Source: Weissella thailandensis
Lineage (GTDB): Bacteria > Bacillota > Bacilli > Lactobacillales > Lactobacillaceae
Assembly: GCF_005405465.1 (NCBI RefSeq)
Contig: NZ_BJEC01000005.1
Span: 56,490-120,489 of the forward strand
Direction of reading: 5' to 3'
Length of the DNA stretch: 64,000 nt
Numbering within the stretch: the first letter of the stretch is position 1; each line of letters starts with the position of its first letter. A program made the translations under genes and the position numbers. Positions 17,739-26,941 of the stretch are shown here, one piece after another. The notes below the pieces were generated by a model, which saw nothing but the letters and a program-made list of their open reading frames with translations, was not told where the DNA came from and made no database searches.

Positions 17739-18746
17739 ATGACAAAATTAATGAAAGCGGTCGTTACGACACTTGATGAAGACAACCCGTTGTTAGAAAA
17801 AGAAATTCCGTTGCCAAATGTTGATAGTCATGATGTGCTTGTAAAAATTACTGCATCTGGTATGAATCCGGTGGATGTTAAGCAGCTTGAATTAGCTGTG
17901 GCGGCAAAGGAAGAACGTGTTCTTGGTTTTGATGGTGTCGGTGAAGTGGTGTCGATTGGTACTGATGTGAAAAAGTATCAGGTCGGTGACCGAGTATTCT
18001 TCGCTGGAGAATTAGGGCGTACTGGTTCTAATGCTGAGTATGAAGCAATTGATGAAAGATTGGTTGCTAAAGCGCCTGACAATTTGTCAGATGTTGAAAC
18101 GGCGGCATTGCCATTAACATTTTTAACAGCATATGAGATGCTTGCGGACAAATTTGGTATTTCGATGGTTCCTGGTGCAGCGTCAGGAGAAACTTTGTTG
18201 ATTGTTAATGGTGCTGGGGGCGTTGGGTCGATTATGATTCAATTAGCAAAATGGCTTGGTATGACAGTGATTGCGACTGCTTCACGTGATGAAACAATTG
18301 AATGGGTCAAACAATTAGGTGCTGATTTTGTTGTTAATCATCGAGAAGATTATGTGTCTGAAGTCAAGCGCCTTGGCTTCCCTGCAATTCCTTACATTGC
18401 GGTCTTACATTCATTAGACCAGCATTTTGAAGCGGCGGCAGAATTAGTAGGTAGTTATGGACGTATCGGGGCAATCGTGCAATCGACACAGCCTTTGCCT
18501 GTTGGCCTCATTAAAAACAAAGCAGCCTCATTAGACTGGGAATTTATGTTTGCGAAGACCAACGCTGGGCAAAATGTTGCTAGTCAAGGAGAGGCGTTGG
18601 CATTACTTGCAGAATTAGTGAGTGCGGGGGATGTGCAATCAACCATTACACAAACTGTTGATGGTTTCTCAGCGGCTGCGGTATTGGAAGCGCAACAAAA
18701 AGTTTCTGCTGGTGATATGTTGGGAAAGCTAGTGATTAAATATTAA
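17739..18746 (+). CDS. Zinc-type alcohol dehydrogenase-like / NADPH:quinone oxidoreductase family
   Basis: A 335-residue medium-chain dehydrogenase/reductase. GroES-like N-terminal domain (GMNPVDVKQLE, VLGFDGVGEVVSIGTDVKKYQVGDRVFF), then a Rossmann domain with NGAGGVGSIMIQLAKWLG (residues ~156-173). No structural-zinc cysteine cluster is visible, so it belongs with the zinc-independent quinone-reductase-like branch. Substrate unknown. GGGAG lies 9 bases before ATG 17739. Monocistronic. Confidence 0.85.
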   Translation: MTKLMKAVVTTLDEDNPLLEKEIPLPNVDSHDVLVKITASGMNPVDVKQLELAVAAKEERVLGFDGVGEVVSIGTDVKKYQVGDRVFFAGELGRTGSNAEYEAIDERLVAKAPDNLSDVETAALPLTFLTAYEMLADKFGISMVPGAASGETLLIVNGAGGVGSIMIQLAKWLGMTVIATASRDETIEWVKQLGADFVVNHREDYVSEVKRLGFPAIPYIAVLHSLDQHFEAAAELVGSYGRIGAIVQSTQPLPVGLIKNKAASLDWEFMFAKTNAGQNVASQGEALALLAELVSAGDVQSTITQTVDGFSAAAVLEAQQKVSAGDMLGKLVIKY

Positions 18747-18768
18747 TTAATAAATAAAAGAATGATAT

Positions 18769-18808
18769 AGAATGGATTTTTATGTAAACTAAAATTCATT
18801 CTTTTTTT
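18769..18808 (+). terminator. Terminator after MDR gene
   Basis: A 12-bp stem AGAATGGATTTT (18769-18780) with AAAATTCATTCT (18791-18802), one G-T pair, then TTTTTTT. Confidence 0.88.
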
Positions 18809-18831
18809 GTTTAAAAAAACGTGGAACAAAG

Positions 18832-18861
18832 TTTGCACTCTATGTGGTAGAGTGCTAATAT
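18832..18861 (+). promoter_or_regulatory. clpE promoter embedded in a CIRCE element (HrcA operator)
   Basis: TTTGCACTC (18832-18840), exactly nine bases, GAGTGCTAA (18850-18858). The CIRCE consensus is TTAGCACTC-N9-GAGTGCTAA, so only one base differs. The promoter TTGCAC (18833-18838), 17 bases, TAATAT (18856-18861) lies inside it. Confidence 0.88.
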
Positions 18862-18876
18862 AGATAATGTAAGCAA

Positions 18877-18893
18877 GGTCAACAAAGGTCAAA
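18877..18893 (+). promoter_or_regulatory. CtsR operator of clpE
   Basis: GGTCAAC-AAA-GGTCAAA, matching the CtsR heptad direct repeat (13 of 14 heptad bases), placed 16 bases downstream of the -10 in the transcribed leader. Confidence 0.88.
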
Positions 18894-18958
18894 GAGAGGC
18901 CTGATGTTGAAACTACTGGGAATAATGAATATAAAAAAGATTGTAAGGAGGCCGTATT

Positions 18959-21037
18959 ATGGCACAAGATCCATTTGGTTTTTCAAGTTTTGATGATATT
19001 TTTCGTATGATGAATAATGAAGCTGCAAGGACACAACAAGCACAACGTTCACAACAAGGACCACGTACACAAATGGGACAAGGCGGTGGAAATGATAATA
19101 ATGGTCAAGGAAATGGTTTGCTTGATCAGTACGGTATTAACCTGACGGAAATGGCACGTAAGGGCAAGTTTGATCCGGTTATTGGGCGAGACGATGAAAT
19201 CGCACGAGTTATTGAAGTGCTTAACCGTCGTACGAAGAATAATCCAGTGTTGATTGGTGAGGCCGGTGTTGGAAAAACAGCCGTTGTCGAAGGATTAGCA
19301 CAAGCAATTGTCAACGCGAAGGTACCTGGAAAGTTACAAGGTAAGGAAGTTATTCGTCTAGATGTTATTTCTCTTGTCCAAGGGACAGGTGTCCGTGGTC
19401 AATTTGAAGAGCGTATGCAAAAATTGATGGACGAAGTTTCAAAGCGGGACGACGTTATCCTATTTATTGATGAAATTCATGAAATTATGGGTGCTGGAAC
19501 TGCTGGCGAAGGTTCAATGGATGCAGGAAATATTTTGAAGCCTGCCTTAGCACGTGGGGAATTCCAGTTAATTGGTGCAACAACGCTTAATGAATATCGT
19601 AAGATTGAAAAGGATGCAGCGATTGCCCGTCGTTTCCAAACAGTGCAGGTTAACGAACCATCAACTGAAGAAGCGCTACAAATTATTCAGGGAATTCGTT
19701 CACGATATGAAGATTATCATAAGGTCAAGTACGCCGATGAGGCCTTGGAAGCTGCAGTAAATCTTTCAAATCGATACATTTCAGATCGATTCCTACCTGA
19801 TAAGGCAATTGATTTGATTGATGAAGCTGGTTCAAAAAAGAATTTGTCAGTGAAAATTGCGGATCCAAAGGAATTGGAAAATAAGATTCATTCAACGGAA
19901 GCACAAAAGCAGTCGGCCATCGAGCAAGAAGATTATGAAAAGGCAAGTAAATTACGTGACCAGGTTAATAATCTAGAACTACAATTACAGGCTGTTAAAC
20001 AGCAAGCACCGCAAAATGAAGCAGCACAAACTGTCACAGTTGAAGATATTCAAAAGATTGTTGAAGAAAAGACTGGTATTCCAGTTGGCGAATTAGCTGA
20101 GTCAGAGCAAACGCAATTACGTAATTTGGGTGACAATTTAGCTGAACACGTTATTGGTCAAGATGAAGCTACGGAAAAAATTGCACGAGCAATTCGCCGT
20201 AATCGAGTCGGCTTTAATAAAACTGGACGTCCAATTGGAAGTTTCTTATTTGTTGGTCCAACTGGTGTTGGTAAGACCGAGACGGCTAAGCAATTAGCCA
20301 AGGAATTATTTGGTACAACTGATAGTATGGTCCGTTTTGATATGTCGGAATACATGGAGAAACATTCGGTTTCAAAGTTAATTGGTGCTCCAGCGGGTTA
20401 TGTTGGTTATGAAGAAGCTGGTCAATTGACTGAGGCAGTTCGTCGTCGCCCATATTCACTGATTTTGTTAGATGAGGTTGAAAAAGCCCATCCAGATGTT
20501 ATGAATATGTTCCTCCAAATTCTTGATGATGGTCGTCTAACAGATGCACAGGGTCACATTGTTTCATTTAAGGATACAATTATTATTATGACCTCAAATG
20601 CTGGTACTGGTGTCAAGGATACGAAGGTTGGTTTTGACCCAGAGCATGAACGTGGTACCTCACGATTACTAGAGCGTTTGGCACCATATTTCAAACCTGA
20701 ATTTTTGAATCGTTTTGATGGCATCGTTGAATTTAATGCATTATCTAAGGATAACCTGTTAAAGATCGTTGACTTAATGATTGCTGATATGAATGTCGCC
20801 ATTGCAGAAAAAGATCTACATCTTACTGTTACTGATGATGTTAAGCAGAAGATTGTTGACCTAGGTTATAATCCAGAAATGGGGGCACGACCATTGCGTC
20901 GCGTTATCCAAGAGCGACTCGAGGATCGAATTGCAGACTTTTATCTTGATAATCCTGAGGTCAAGCAGTTGACCACTAAGTTAGTAGATGACAATATTGT
21001 GATCGAAGAAATGAAGAGTACTGTACAAAATTCATAA
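18959..21037 (+). CDS. clpE: Clp ATPase, ClpE-type, without N-terminal zinc finger
   Basis: A 692-residue Hsp100 unfoldase that would feed substrates to ClpP. Two AAA+ modules: D1 Walker A GEAGVGKT (~residue 98) with [13 protein letters not shown]2 Walker [10 protein letters not shown] (~435) with [12 protein letters not shown]. Between them is a UVR-type coiled segment ([19 protein letters not shown], ~320-340). KVGFDPE in D2 supplies a VGF tripeptide of the kind ClpE uses to dock on ClpP. D1 wording ([25 protein letters not shown]) is ClpE-like rather than ClpL-like. The usual ClpE N-terminal Cys4 zinc finger is missing; instead there is a Gln/Gly/Asn-rich lead of about 60 residues. AAGGAGG precedes ATG 18959. 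Confidence 0.88.
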   Translation: MAQDPFGFSSFDDIFRMMNNEAARTQQAQRSQQGPRTQMGQGGGNDNNGQGNGLLDQYGINLTEMARKGKFDPVIGRDDEIARVIEVLNRRTKNNPVLIGEAGVGKTAVVEGLAQAIVNAKVPGKLQGKEVIRLDVISLVQGTGVRGQFEERMQKLMDEVSKRDDVILFIDEIHEIMGAGTAGEGSMDAGNILKPALARGEFQLIGATTLNEYRKIEKDAAIARRFQTVQVNEPSTEEALQIIQGIRSRYEDYHKVKYADEALEAAVNLSNRYISDRFLPDKAIDLIDEAGSKKNLSVKIADPKELENKIHSTEAQKQSAIEQEDYEKASKLRDQVNNLELQLQAVKQQAPQNEAAQTVTVEDIQKIVEEKTGIPVGELAESEQTQLRNLGDNLAEHVIGQDEATEKIARAIRRNRVGFNKTGRPIGSFLFVGPTGVGKTETAKQLAKELFGTTDSMVRFDMSEYMEKHSVSKLIGAPAGYVGYEEAGQLTEAVRRRPYSLILLDEVEKAHPDVMNMFLQILDDGRLTDAQGHIVSFKDTIIIMTSNAGTGVKDTKVGFDPEHERGTSRLLERLAPYFKPEFLNRFDGIVEFNALSKDNLLKIVDLMIADMNVAIAEKDLHLTVTDDVKQKIVDLGYNPEMGARPLRRVIQERLEDRIADFYLDNPEVKQLTTKLVDDNIVIEEMKSTVQNS

Positions 21038-21066
21038 TAAGTTTAAAAAAATATAAATATCATCGA

Positions 21067-21095
21067 GACAGCAACTACAATTGCTGTCTTTTTTT
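21067..21095 (+). terminator. Terminator after clpE
   Basis: GACAGCAA (21067-21074) with TTGCTGTC (21081-21088), then seven T. Confidence 0.9.
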
Positions 21096-21174
21096 GTACA
21101 ATAATCGAGTCGTTGAATTTTTCAATTAAGCAAAATGTGGACAAAATAAAGCGAAAATTAAGTTTTTTGTGCTG

Positions 21175-21191
21175 TGTAACATAAATGAAAC
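21175..21191 (+). promoter_or_regulatory. WalR-like box upstream of LysM/CHAP gene
   Basis: TGTAAC-ATAAA-TGAAAC, one base from the WalR (YycF) consensus TGTWAH-N5-TGTWAH. A possible -10, TACAAT (21224-21229), lies 33 bases downstream. Confidence 0.45.
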
Positions 21192-21322
21192 ATTAAATGA
21201 AACTCTTTGAAAAGTCTCTAACGTACAATAGTGCTTGTAGTAAAAATAAAGAAAATCTTAAGAAATGTTCTGGTGGGCAATTTCTAATTTATATAAACAA
21301 TAAGTTTGAAGGGGTACTTAAT

Positions 21323-22726
21323 ATGCACGCATCTGTAAAAAATACGCTATTAGCAACTGCCGGAGCAGCAGCTGCCTTGGCTGGAAGCTCAGTCGTAGCT
21401 TCTGCCGATTCTGTTACTGTTAAATCTGGAGATACATTGTATGCTATCGCAGCAGCTCATCATGTATCTGTTGACGAATTAGTTTCAGCAAACAAAATTG
21501 CTGACGCTAACATGATTATTACTGGTGACAAGGTTGAATTACCAGGTTCATCATCAACATCAGCAGAATCAACAGCATCTTCAGCAGCACCAAAAAAGCA
21601 AGCTGCAAAGGGATCATCATACACTGTAAAGTCTGGTGATACTTTATGGGCAATCGCTAATGCTAATGGTATGACTTTGTCAGAATTGTTGTCAGCTAAC
21701 GAAGGTTTGCAAGCTTCATCAACTATCTTTGTTGGTGATTCACTTAACCTTACAGCTTCAGCAACTAAGGCAACTGTTAGTGCCCCAGCTGCAAGTTCAG
21801 CTGCAGCAAAGCCAGCCGCAACGTCAACTGCTAACGCTTCACAAGCAACAGCAAGTTCAGCAGCTGCACAATCAGTTGCAACATCAACTGCTAACGCCTC
21901 AGAAGCTACAGCAAAGTCAGCAGCCGCACAATCAGCTGCAACATCAACTGCTAACGCCTCAGAAGCTGCAGCAAAGTCAGCAGCCGCACAATCAGCTGCA
22001 ACATCAGCTGCTAATGCCTCAGAAGCCGCAGCAAAGTCAGCAGCCGCACAATCAGCTGCAACATCAGCTGCTAATGCCTCAGAAGCCGCAGCAAAGTCAG
22101 CAGCCGCACAATCAGCTGCAACATCAGCTGCTAACGCTTCAGAAGCTGCAGCAAAGTCAGCGGCCGCACAATCAGCTGCAACATCAGCTGCTAATGCCTC
22201 AGAAGCCGCAGCAAACTCAGCCGCACAAGCATCACAAGCTGCTGCAAGTTCAGCAGCCGCAAGTTCAGCTGCACAAGCATCACAAGCCGCAGCAAGTTCA
22301 GCAGCCGCACAATCAGCTGCGCAAGCATCACAAGCAACTGCTCAGCCACAAAAGCTTGCCGCAACGGCTTCTACAGCAAACAAGTCAGTTGTTTCAGCAG
22401 ATACTGCTGGCAACACATATCCTTCAGGACAATGCACATGGTTTGTTAAGGGTGATTTGAGCTGGGTTGGTAATCACTGGGGTAACGCTTCAGCATGGGG
22501 TGCATCAGCCACAGCTGCAGGCCACACTGTAAATTCTTCAGCATCTGTTGGAGCTGTTGCATTGTTTGCACCAGGTGTTGGTGGAGCTAGCTCATACGGT
22601 CACGTTGCTGTTGTTGATTCTGTAAACCCTGATGGTACAATTACTATCTCAGAAGCAAACTATGCAGGAAAAGCATTCAACGAACGTACTATTTCAACTT
22701 CTGGTGTACAATTTATTCACCAATAA
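21323..22726 (+). CDS. Secreted LysM x2 / Ala-Ser repeat / CHAP cell-wall hydrolase
   Basis: A 467-residue exported protein. Signal peptide at residues 1-29 (cut near ASA-DS), LysM 1 at ~31-74 (VTVKSGDTLYAIAAAHHVSVDELVSANK), LysM 2 at ~96-140, a long Ala/Ser/Gln repeat at ~150-350, then a CHAP domain with catalytic Cys in YPSGQCTWFVKGDLSWVG and His in GHVAVVDSV. CHAP enzymes cut peptidoglycan as amidases or endopeptidases. ATG 21323 follows GAAGGGG; the upstream in-frame extension to 21197 is not signal-like. The 21096-21322 leader holds the WalR-like box. Confidence 0.92.
   Translation: MHASVKNTLLATAGAAAALAGSSVVASADSVTVKSGDTLYAIAAAHHVSVDELVSANKIADANMIITGDKVELPGSSSTSAESTASSAAPKKQAAKGSSYTVKSGDTLWAIANANGMTLSELLSANEGLQASSTIFVGDSLNLTASATKATVSAPAASSAAAKPAATSTANASQATASSAAAQSVATSTANASEATAKSAAAQSAATSTANASEAAAKSAAAQSAATSAANASEAAAKSAAAQSAATSAANASEAAAKSAAAQSAATSAANASEAAAKSAAAQSAATSAANASEAAANSAAQASQAAASSAAASSAAQASQAAASSAAAQSAAQASQATAQPQKLAATASTANKSVVSADTAGNTYPSGQCTWFVKGDLSWVGNHWGNASAWGASATAAGHTVNSSASVGAVALFAPGVGGASSYGHVAVVDSVNPDGTITISEANYAGKAFNERTISTSGVQFIHQ
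21835..22215 (+). repeat. Tandem 60-bp coding repeat (about six copies)
   Basis: Successive 60-base units, nearly identical, encode AAKSAAAQSAATSAANASEA. The first unit is the most diverged. Adjacent units differ only by silent or Thr/Ala changes, so copy number has probably expanded recently. A second, shorter block of AQASQAAASSAA units follows to about 22340. Confidence 0.93.
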
Positions 22727-22743
22727 AACGCAATTATTTGAAG

Positions 22744-22766
22744 GACTCGTTAGCGAGTCTTTTTTT
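22744..22766 (+). terminator. Terminator after LysM/CHAP gene
   Basis: GACTCG-TTAG-CGAGTC followed by seven T. Confidence 0.85.
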
Positions 22767-22791
22767 GTATAATAAAAGGAGTGATTGACGG

Positions 22792-23334
22792 ATGCCATTT
22801 AAGATTGAACCGGGCCGTGTTGTGCATTTCAATGATTTCGATCAAGCAGATGCAGAAATTTTATTTGAACCGCCACTTGCGGAAAAACCAGTACAAATTA
22901 CCGCTTCAAATTTTGCCCGTAAAACAACTGGGGCACGTATTCAAAGAACTATGTTACAAATGCTTATGGAAGATATTTGTGAACGTTTAACAGTAGTTTT
23001 AGATGATGTCGTGGGGGTACCTTATTTAAAGGATGGTCAAAGCATAGAAACCGGTTTTGATACGGGTGGCTTGATTCAGTATATATTCAACAAAATTGCT
23101 GGTGTTGGTTTTCCACATGAAATTAGTGAGCAAATGAAAACTGTCACGCAATTCAATGTTTCAGAAGCCATTCCAGGTGATTTATTGGTCTGGGGAAGTT
23201 CACTATTACCAACGACCGCTGGTATTTATATTGGTGGCGGCAGATATGTCACGGTTGATGTATTTACGGAAAAAGTGACCGTTAAGACTATTTCACAAAA
23301 ATGGTTGCCAGACTTTGTAGGTGCCATCAGATAG
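22792..23334 (+). CDS. NlpC/P60-like pseudoenzyme (catalytic residues lost)
   Basis: A 180-residue protein. Residues ~75-180 follow the NlpC/P60 pattern: GVPYLKDGQSIETGFDTGGLIQYIF, EAIPGDLLVWG, TAGIYIGGGRYVTVD. In active members these positions read GFDCSGL, HVGIYIG and a third His/polar in the following strand; here Cys is Thr, the first His is Ala and the third is Val/Thr. It has no signal peptide, unlike typical secreted hydrolases. GGAG stands 11 bases before ATG 22792. Probably a binding or regulatory relic of the fold. The assignment is by pattern and needs a profile search to be firm. Confidence 0.6.
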   Translation: MPFKIEPGRVVHFNDFDQADAEILFEPPLAEKPVQITASNFARKTTGARIQRTMLQMLMEDICERLTVVLDDVVGVPYLKDGQSIETGFDTGGLIQYIFNKIAGVGFPHEISEQMKTVTQFNVSEAIPGDLLVWGSSLLPTTAGIYIGGGRYVTVDVFTEKVTVKTISQKWLPDFVGAIR

Positions 23335-23388
23335 TTTAAACAACAATGGTGTTGTAATTTAGTTATAATAGAGTCAGGAGGTTTCAAT

Positions 23389-23667
23389 ATGGAATTTACT
23401 TATGAACCCGGACGCTTATTTCACGAAACAGATGGTATTGTAGATGCAGAAATATTGTTCCCCGAAATTCTAGGAGGTGCGGTCTGGTCAATTGATCATA
23501 CGTATGTCGATCCAGAGTTACGTGGACAAGGTATTGCTGGACAACTGTTAGCAGAGGTCGTTGCGCGTGCTGAGAAAGCAGGTGTACAACTAAAGCCAGT
23601 ATGTACTTATGCGCGACAAGCATTTTTCAGAAACCCAGAATATCAAAAAATAGCTTATAAAGATTAA
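23389..23667 (+). CDS. Small GNAT-type N-acetyltransferase (YidJ-like)
   Basis: A 92-residue protein with the short GNAT core: strand IDHTYVDPELRGQGIAGQLLAEVVARAEKAG, where RGQGIAG is the acetyl-CoA pyrophosphate loop (residues ~45-51), then VCTYARQAFFRNPEY near the end. This matches the compact Gcn5-related family often annotated YidJ or YjdJ. The substrate is unknown. AGGAGG precedes ATG 23389, and TATAAT at about 23362 suggests its own promoter. Confidence 0.85.
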   Translation: MEFTYEPGRLFHETDGIVDAEILFPEILGGAVWSIDHTYVDPELRGQGIAGQLLAEVVARAEKAGVQLKPVCTYARQAFFRNPEYQKIAYKD

Positions 23668-23677
23668 ATTTGTTTTG

Positions 23678-23708
23678 AAAGCACCCGTTATTTTGACGAG
23701 TGCTTTTT
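23678..23708 (+). terminator. Terminator after GNAT gene
   Basis: AAAGCA-CCCGT pairs with ACGAG-TGCTTT (one mismatch) around a TATTTTG loop, then TTTTT. Confidence 0.75.
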
Positions 23709-23765
23709 AATTTCCTTAAAATTAAGTTATACTTAGTTTTGAGAATTTATTTGAGAGGGATTGAA

Positions 23766-24308
23766 ATGAAACGAGGATTTGCTGTTGTTAAGAAGTATGC
23801 AAACGCCAATTTAAGTTTGCCAAGTCGAAGTACAGAACACGCTGCTGGCTATGATTTCCAGGCAGCTGAGGATTTTACGTTGCCATCTATTTGGCGCTTA
23901 CCATTTTTGAAAGTTTTATGGCAAATCAGACATAATGATGTCATAACAACTACCGATGATGAACAAGCATCAAAAATAATCAAGCCATTGTTGATACCAA
24001 CCGGTATTAAAGCCTATATGGGTGATGACGAATATTTGATGATTGCTAATCGTTCGTCAAATCCATTAAAGCGCCATTTGATTTTGCCAAATGGTGTAGG
24101 GATTATTGATGCTGATTACGTTGATAATCCTAAAACTGAAGGTGAAATTTTTATTCAAATGATTAACTTGGGCCTTCATGATGTGACGATTAAAAAAGGT
24201 GAACGGATTGGACAGGGTATTTTTATGCCTTTCCTAGTCACTGATGATGATCAAAAACAAATCAAAAAAACACGTCAGGGTGGTTTCGGTAGCTCTGGGA
24301 TTAAATAG
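23766..24308 (+). CDS. dut: dUTP diphosphatase (trimeric)
   Basis: A 180-residue enzyme hydrolysing dUTP to dUMP, keeping uracil out of DNA. All five dUTPase motifs are present: AAGYDFQA, NRSSNPLKR, NGVGIIDADYVDN, KGERIGQGIF and RQGGFGSSG. It is longer than the usual ~145 residues because of an insertion after motif 1 (~40-75), as often seen in lactobacilli. ATG 23766 follows GAGAGGG; the in-frame extension upstream to 23700 overlaps the preceding terminator. radA follows 12 bases later, so they are an operon. Confidence 0.93.
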   Translation: MKRGFAVVKKYANANLSLPSRSTEHAAGYDFQAAEDFTLPSIWRLPFLKVLWQIRHNDVITTTDDEQASKIIKPLLIPTGIKAYMGDDEYLMIANRSSNPLKRHLILPNGVGIIDADYVDNPKTEGEIFIQMINLGLHDVTIKKGERIGQGIFMPFLVTDDDQKQIKKTRQGGFGSSGIK

Positions 24309-24320
24309 AGGAGGTGAATC

Positions 24321-25694
24321 ATGGCAAAAACGAAAACCCAATTCGTTTGCTCAAATTGTGGTTTTGTCTCACAACGTTATATGGGACGATGTGCCAATTG
24401 TGGTGCCTGGGGAACATTTGTTGAAGAGGTCATGCAGCCAGAAAAAGTTGACCGCAAGTCACGTGTTAATTTAGCTGGTCAAGTGGCGAAGGTTGAACGC
24501 TTAGATGAAGTCAACATTGAAGAGACGCCACGCATTAAAACAGACAATGAGGAGTTTAATCGTGTCCTTGGTGGTGGAATCGTACCGGGTTCCATGGTAT
24601 TGATAGGTGGTGACCCAGGAATTGGTAAATCCACTTTATTGCTACAAATTTCGGGACAGTTAGCCAATCTAGGTAAGAAAATTTTGTATATTGCTGGTGA
24701 GGAAAGCGCATCGCAAATAAAATTACGTGCCGAAAGATTAGGGGTACGTGGTGATTCAGACTTTTTGCTATTTCCAGAAACGGATATGAAGCAAATTAGA
24801 CAAGCCATTGATGAGGCGCAACCAGAATTTGTTGTGATCGATTCCATCCAAACAATGCAGGAACCTGACATTAGTTCATCAGTTGGTTCGGTTTCACAAA
24901 TTCGTGAAACTACCGCAGAGTTATTACAGATTGCTAAAACCAATAATATTACAATTTTCATTGTTGGGCATGTTACTAAAGAGGGGGCCATTGCTGGTCC
25001 AAAAATTCTTGAACACATGGTCGATACCGTTTTATATTTTGAAGGAGATAACCAGCGCAGCTTCAGATTACTCCGCGCTGTAAAGAATCGTTTTGGTTCA
25101 ACAAATGAATTGGGCGTTTTTGATATGCAACATGGTGGGTTAGTTGAAGTTGCGAACCCTTCAGATTTATTTTTAGAAGAGCGATTAGCTGATGCGAGTG
25201 GTTCAGCTGTCGTTGTTGCCATGGAAGGAACACGACCTATTTTAGTTGAGGTGCAGGCGTTAGTGACGCCAACTGTATTTGGTAATGCGCAACGGACGGC
25301 TTCCGGTATTGACCGAAATCGGGTGTCGTTGTTAATGGCAGTGCTAGAAAAACGAGCTAATTTGCTCCTACAAAATCAAGATGCGTACGTGCGTGCTGCT
25401 GGGGGTGTCCGACTTGATGAGCCAGCAATTGACTTAGCAGTCGCGATTGCGATTGCATCAAGCTATAATGATATACAAACACGATCAACAGATGCTTTTA
25501 TTGGTGAAATTGGGTTGACGGGTGAAATCAGACGCGTCCCTAACGTTGTTGAACGAGTTAACGAAGCTAAAAAACTTGGTTTCAAACGCGTCTTTGTCCC
25601 TAAACATGTTGCAGAACAATTAGCGGACATTGAGGGAATTCAAATTATCACCACTAAGACTTTGTCGGAGGCGTTAAAAACCGCATTAGAATAA
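24321..25694 (+). CDS. radA: DNA repair protein RadA (Sms)
   Basis: A 457-residue branch-migration ATPase. N-terminal C4 zinc finger (CSNCG-10x-CANCGAWG), RecA-like core with Walker [10 protein letters not shown] (~residue 96), the RadA-specific KNRFG motif (~254), and a Lon-protease-like C-terminal domain (~290-457) beginning near [14 protein letters not shown]. The order dut-radA-PIN/TRAM-gltX matches the Bacillus sms region minus disA and isp genes. AGGAGG precedes ATG 24321. Confidence 0.97.
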   Translation: MAKTKTQFVCSNCGFVSQRYMGRCANCGAWGTFVEEVMQPEKVDRKSRVNLAGQVAKVERLDEVNIEETPRIKTDNEEFNRVLGGGIVPGSMVLIGGDPGIGKSTLLLQISGQLANLGKKILYIAGEESASQIKLRAERLGVRGDSDFLLFPETDMKQIRQAIDEAQPEFVVIDSIQTMQEPDISSSVGSVSQIRETTAELLQIAKTNNITIFIVGHVTKEGAIAGPKILEHMVDTVLYFEGDNQRSFRLLRAVKNRFGSTNELGVFDMQHGGLVEVANPSDLFLEERLADASGSAVVVAMEGTRPILVEVQALVTPTVFGNAQRTASGIDRNRVSLLMAVLEKRANLLLQNQDAYVRAAGGVRLDEPAIDLAVAIAIASSYNDIQTRSTDAFIGEIGLTGEIRRVPNVVERVNEAKKLGFKRVFVPKHVAEQLADIEGIQIITTKTLSEALKTALE

Positions 25695-25712
25695 TGCAGA
25701 AAGGAGAACTAA

Positions 25713-26819
25713 ATGTTACGAAAGCGAATTATTCAAGGTGTTTTCTTACTTGCTGGTGGGGCAATCGCAATCACATTATTGCCAGTAATCTGGGATATTT
25801 TTAATTTAGCGGAACAAGTATGGGTTAATAATGTTATTGTCAATTTTATTCTAGGTGCTATTATTTTTTATTTATTAAGTTTGCCACTATGGCGACCAAT
25901 TGATCAGATGATTCACCGCATTGAAAATTATTTAAACAAGCAATCACCATTGCTATTATTAATTGGCTCATTGACAACTTTGATTGGGTTAGTCATTGCA
26001 GTCGTGATTACAGTTCCTCTACAACATATGGATAATTTTTTCCTAAGTGGTGTGGTTCCAGTTATTGTTATGGCATTGTTAGGCTATTTCGGATTCCGAT
26101 TGGGAACGACAAGAATCGATGAGTGGCGTAAGCTATTACCAACACTGACAGGACGTACGAAAAAGGTTCGTCCAGATGAGCCTAATCGTGGCGATGTTTT
26201 AACCGACGATGAGACCAACTACCACCATTATAAGATTTTAGATACGAATATTTTGATTGATGGTCGTATTCTTGATCTTGTTAAAACCGGATTTGTTGAG
26301 GGGACTTTGTTAGTGCCTAATTTCGTGCTTTACGAATTACAATATATTGCCGATGCCGGAGAATCGTTGAAACGTGTCCGTGGTCGGCGTGGACTCGATG
26401 TCTTAAATGAACTTCGTGAAAGCAATTATGTACCGGTTGAAATGTGGGAAGGTGATTACGAGGATATTTCTGAGGTCGACGAAAAGCTGATTCGATTGGC
26501 AGAAGATATCAATGGTATTTTGGTAACAAACGATTATAACTTGAATAAGGTCACTAAGTTTCAAAATGTGCAAGTTTTGAATATTAATGAGCTAGCGGGT
26601 GCATTACGACCACGCGTTGCAGTTGGTGATCACTTATCTGTCTTATTGGTCAAGAAAGGTACCGAACGTCAACAAGCTGTTGGTTACTTGGATGATGGTA
26701 CAATGGTCGTAGCCGAAGAGGGACGTAAGTATCTACAACAAACAGTCACTATTGAAGTAACATCGGCTTTGCAGACTGATGCTGGTCGGATGATTTTTGG
26801 AACGGTTATCGAAAAATAA
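25713..26819 (+). CDS. PIN/TRAM-domain membrane protein (YacL family)
   Basis: A 368-residue protein with four N-terminal membrane helices (about residues 8-30, 40-60, 80-100, 105-130), then a PIN nuclease domain (LDTNILIDGRILDL at ~185, with acidic residues at LVTNDYNLNK ~275), and a C-terminal TRAM RNA-binding domain. This is the YacL arrangement, a predicted membrane-tethered RNase. AAAGGAG precedes ATG 25713, 18 bases after radA, so co-transcribed. Confidence 0.92.
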   Translation: MLRKRIIQGVFLLAGGAIAITLLPVIWDIFNLAEQVWVNNVIVNFILGAIIFYLLSLPLWRPIDQMIHRIENYLNKQSPLLLLIGSLTTLIGLVIAVVITVPLQHMDNFFLSGVVPVIVMALLGYFGFRLGTTRIDEWRKLLPTLTGRTKKVRPDEPNRGDVLTDDETNYHHYKILDTNILIDGRILDLVKTGFVEGTLLVPNFVLYELQYIADAGESLKRVRGRRGLDVLNELRESNYVPVEMWEGDYEDISEVDEKLIRLAEDINGILVTNDYNLNKVTKFQNVQVLNINELAGALRPRVAVGDHLSVLLVKKGTERQQAVGYLDDGTMVVAEEGRKYLQQTVTIEVTSALQTDAGRMIFGTVIEK

Positions 26820-26941
26820 CCGACAATTTTCAAAAATTAGTCATTTATTACGTAGAACACGTTGAATCGCACGGGAAAGCGCGGTATATTAGTAGTCGGT
26901 ATATATTTAGAAATACAAGATAAAGAGGAGTGTCGATTAGC

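Noticed and set aside
21835..22340. CRISPR-like array
   Set aside because: The repeats are contiguous coding units without spacers; no cas genes in the window.
21729..22460. 243-codon plus-strand frame rich in Gln/Leu/His inside the LysM/CHAP gene
   Set aside because: It is the 60-bp repeat read in another frame; no Shine-Dalgarno or plausible protein.
24479..25222. Long (247-codon) open frame on the minus strand opposite radA
   Set aside because: Ser/Thr/Pro-rich, no Shine-Dalgarno, lies wholly inside radA, whose identity is certain; a by-product of radA codon use.
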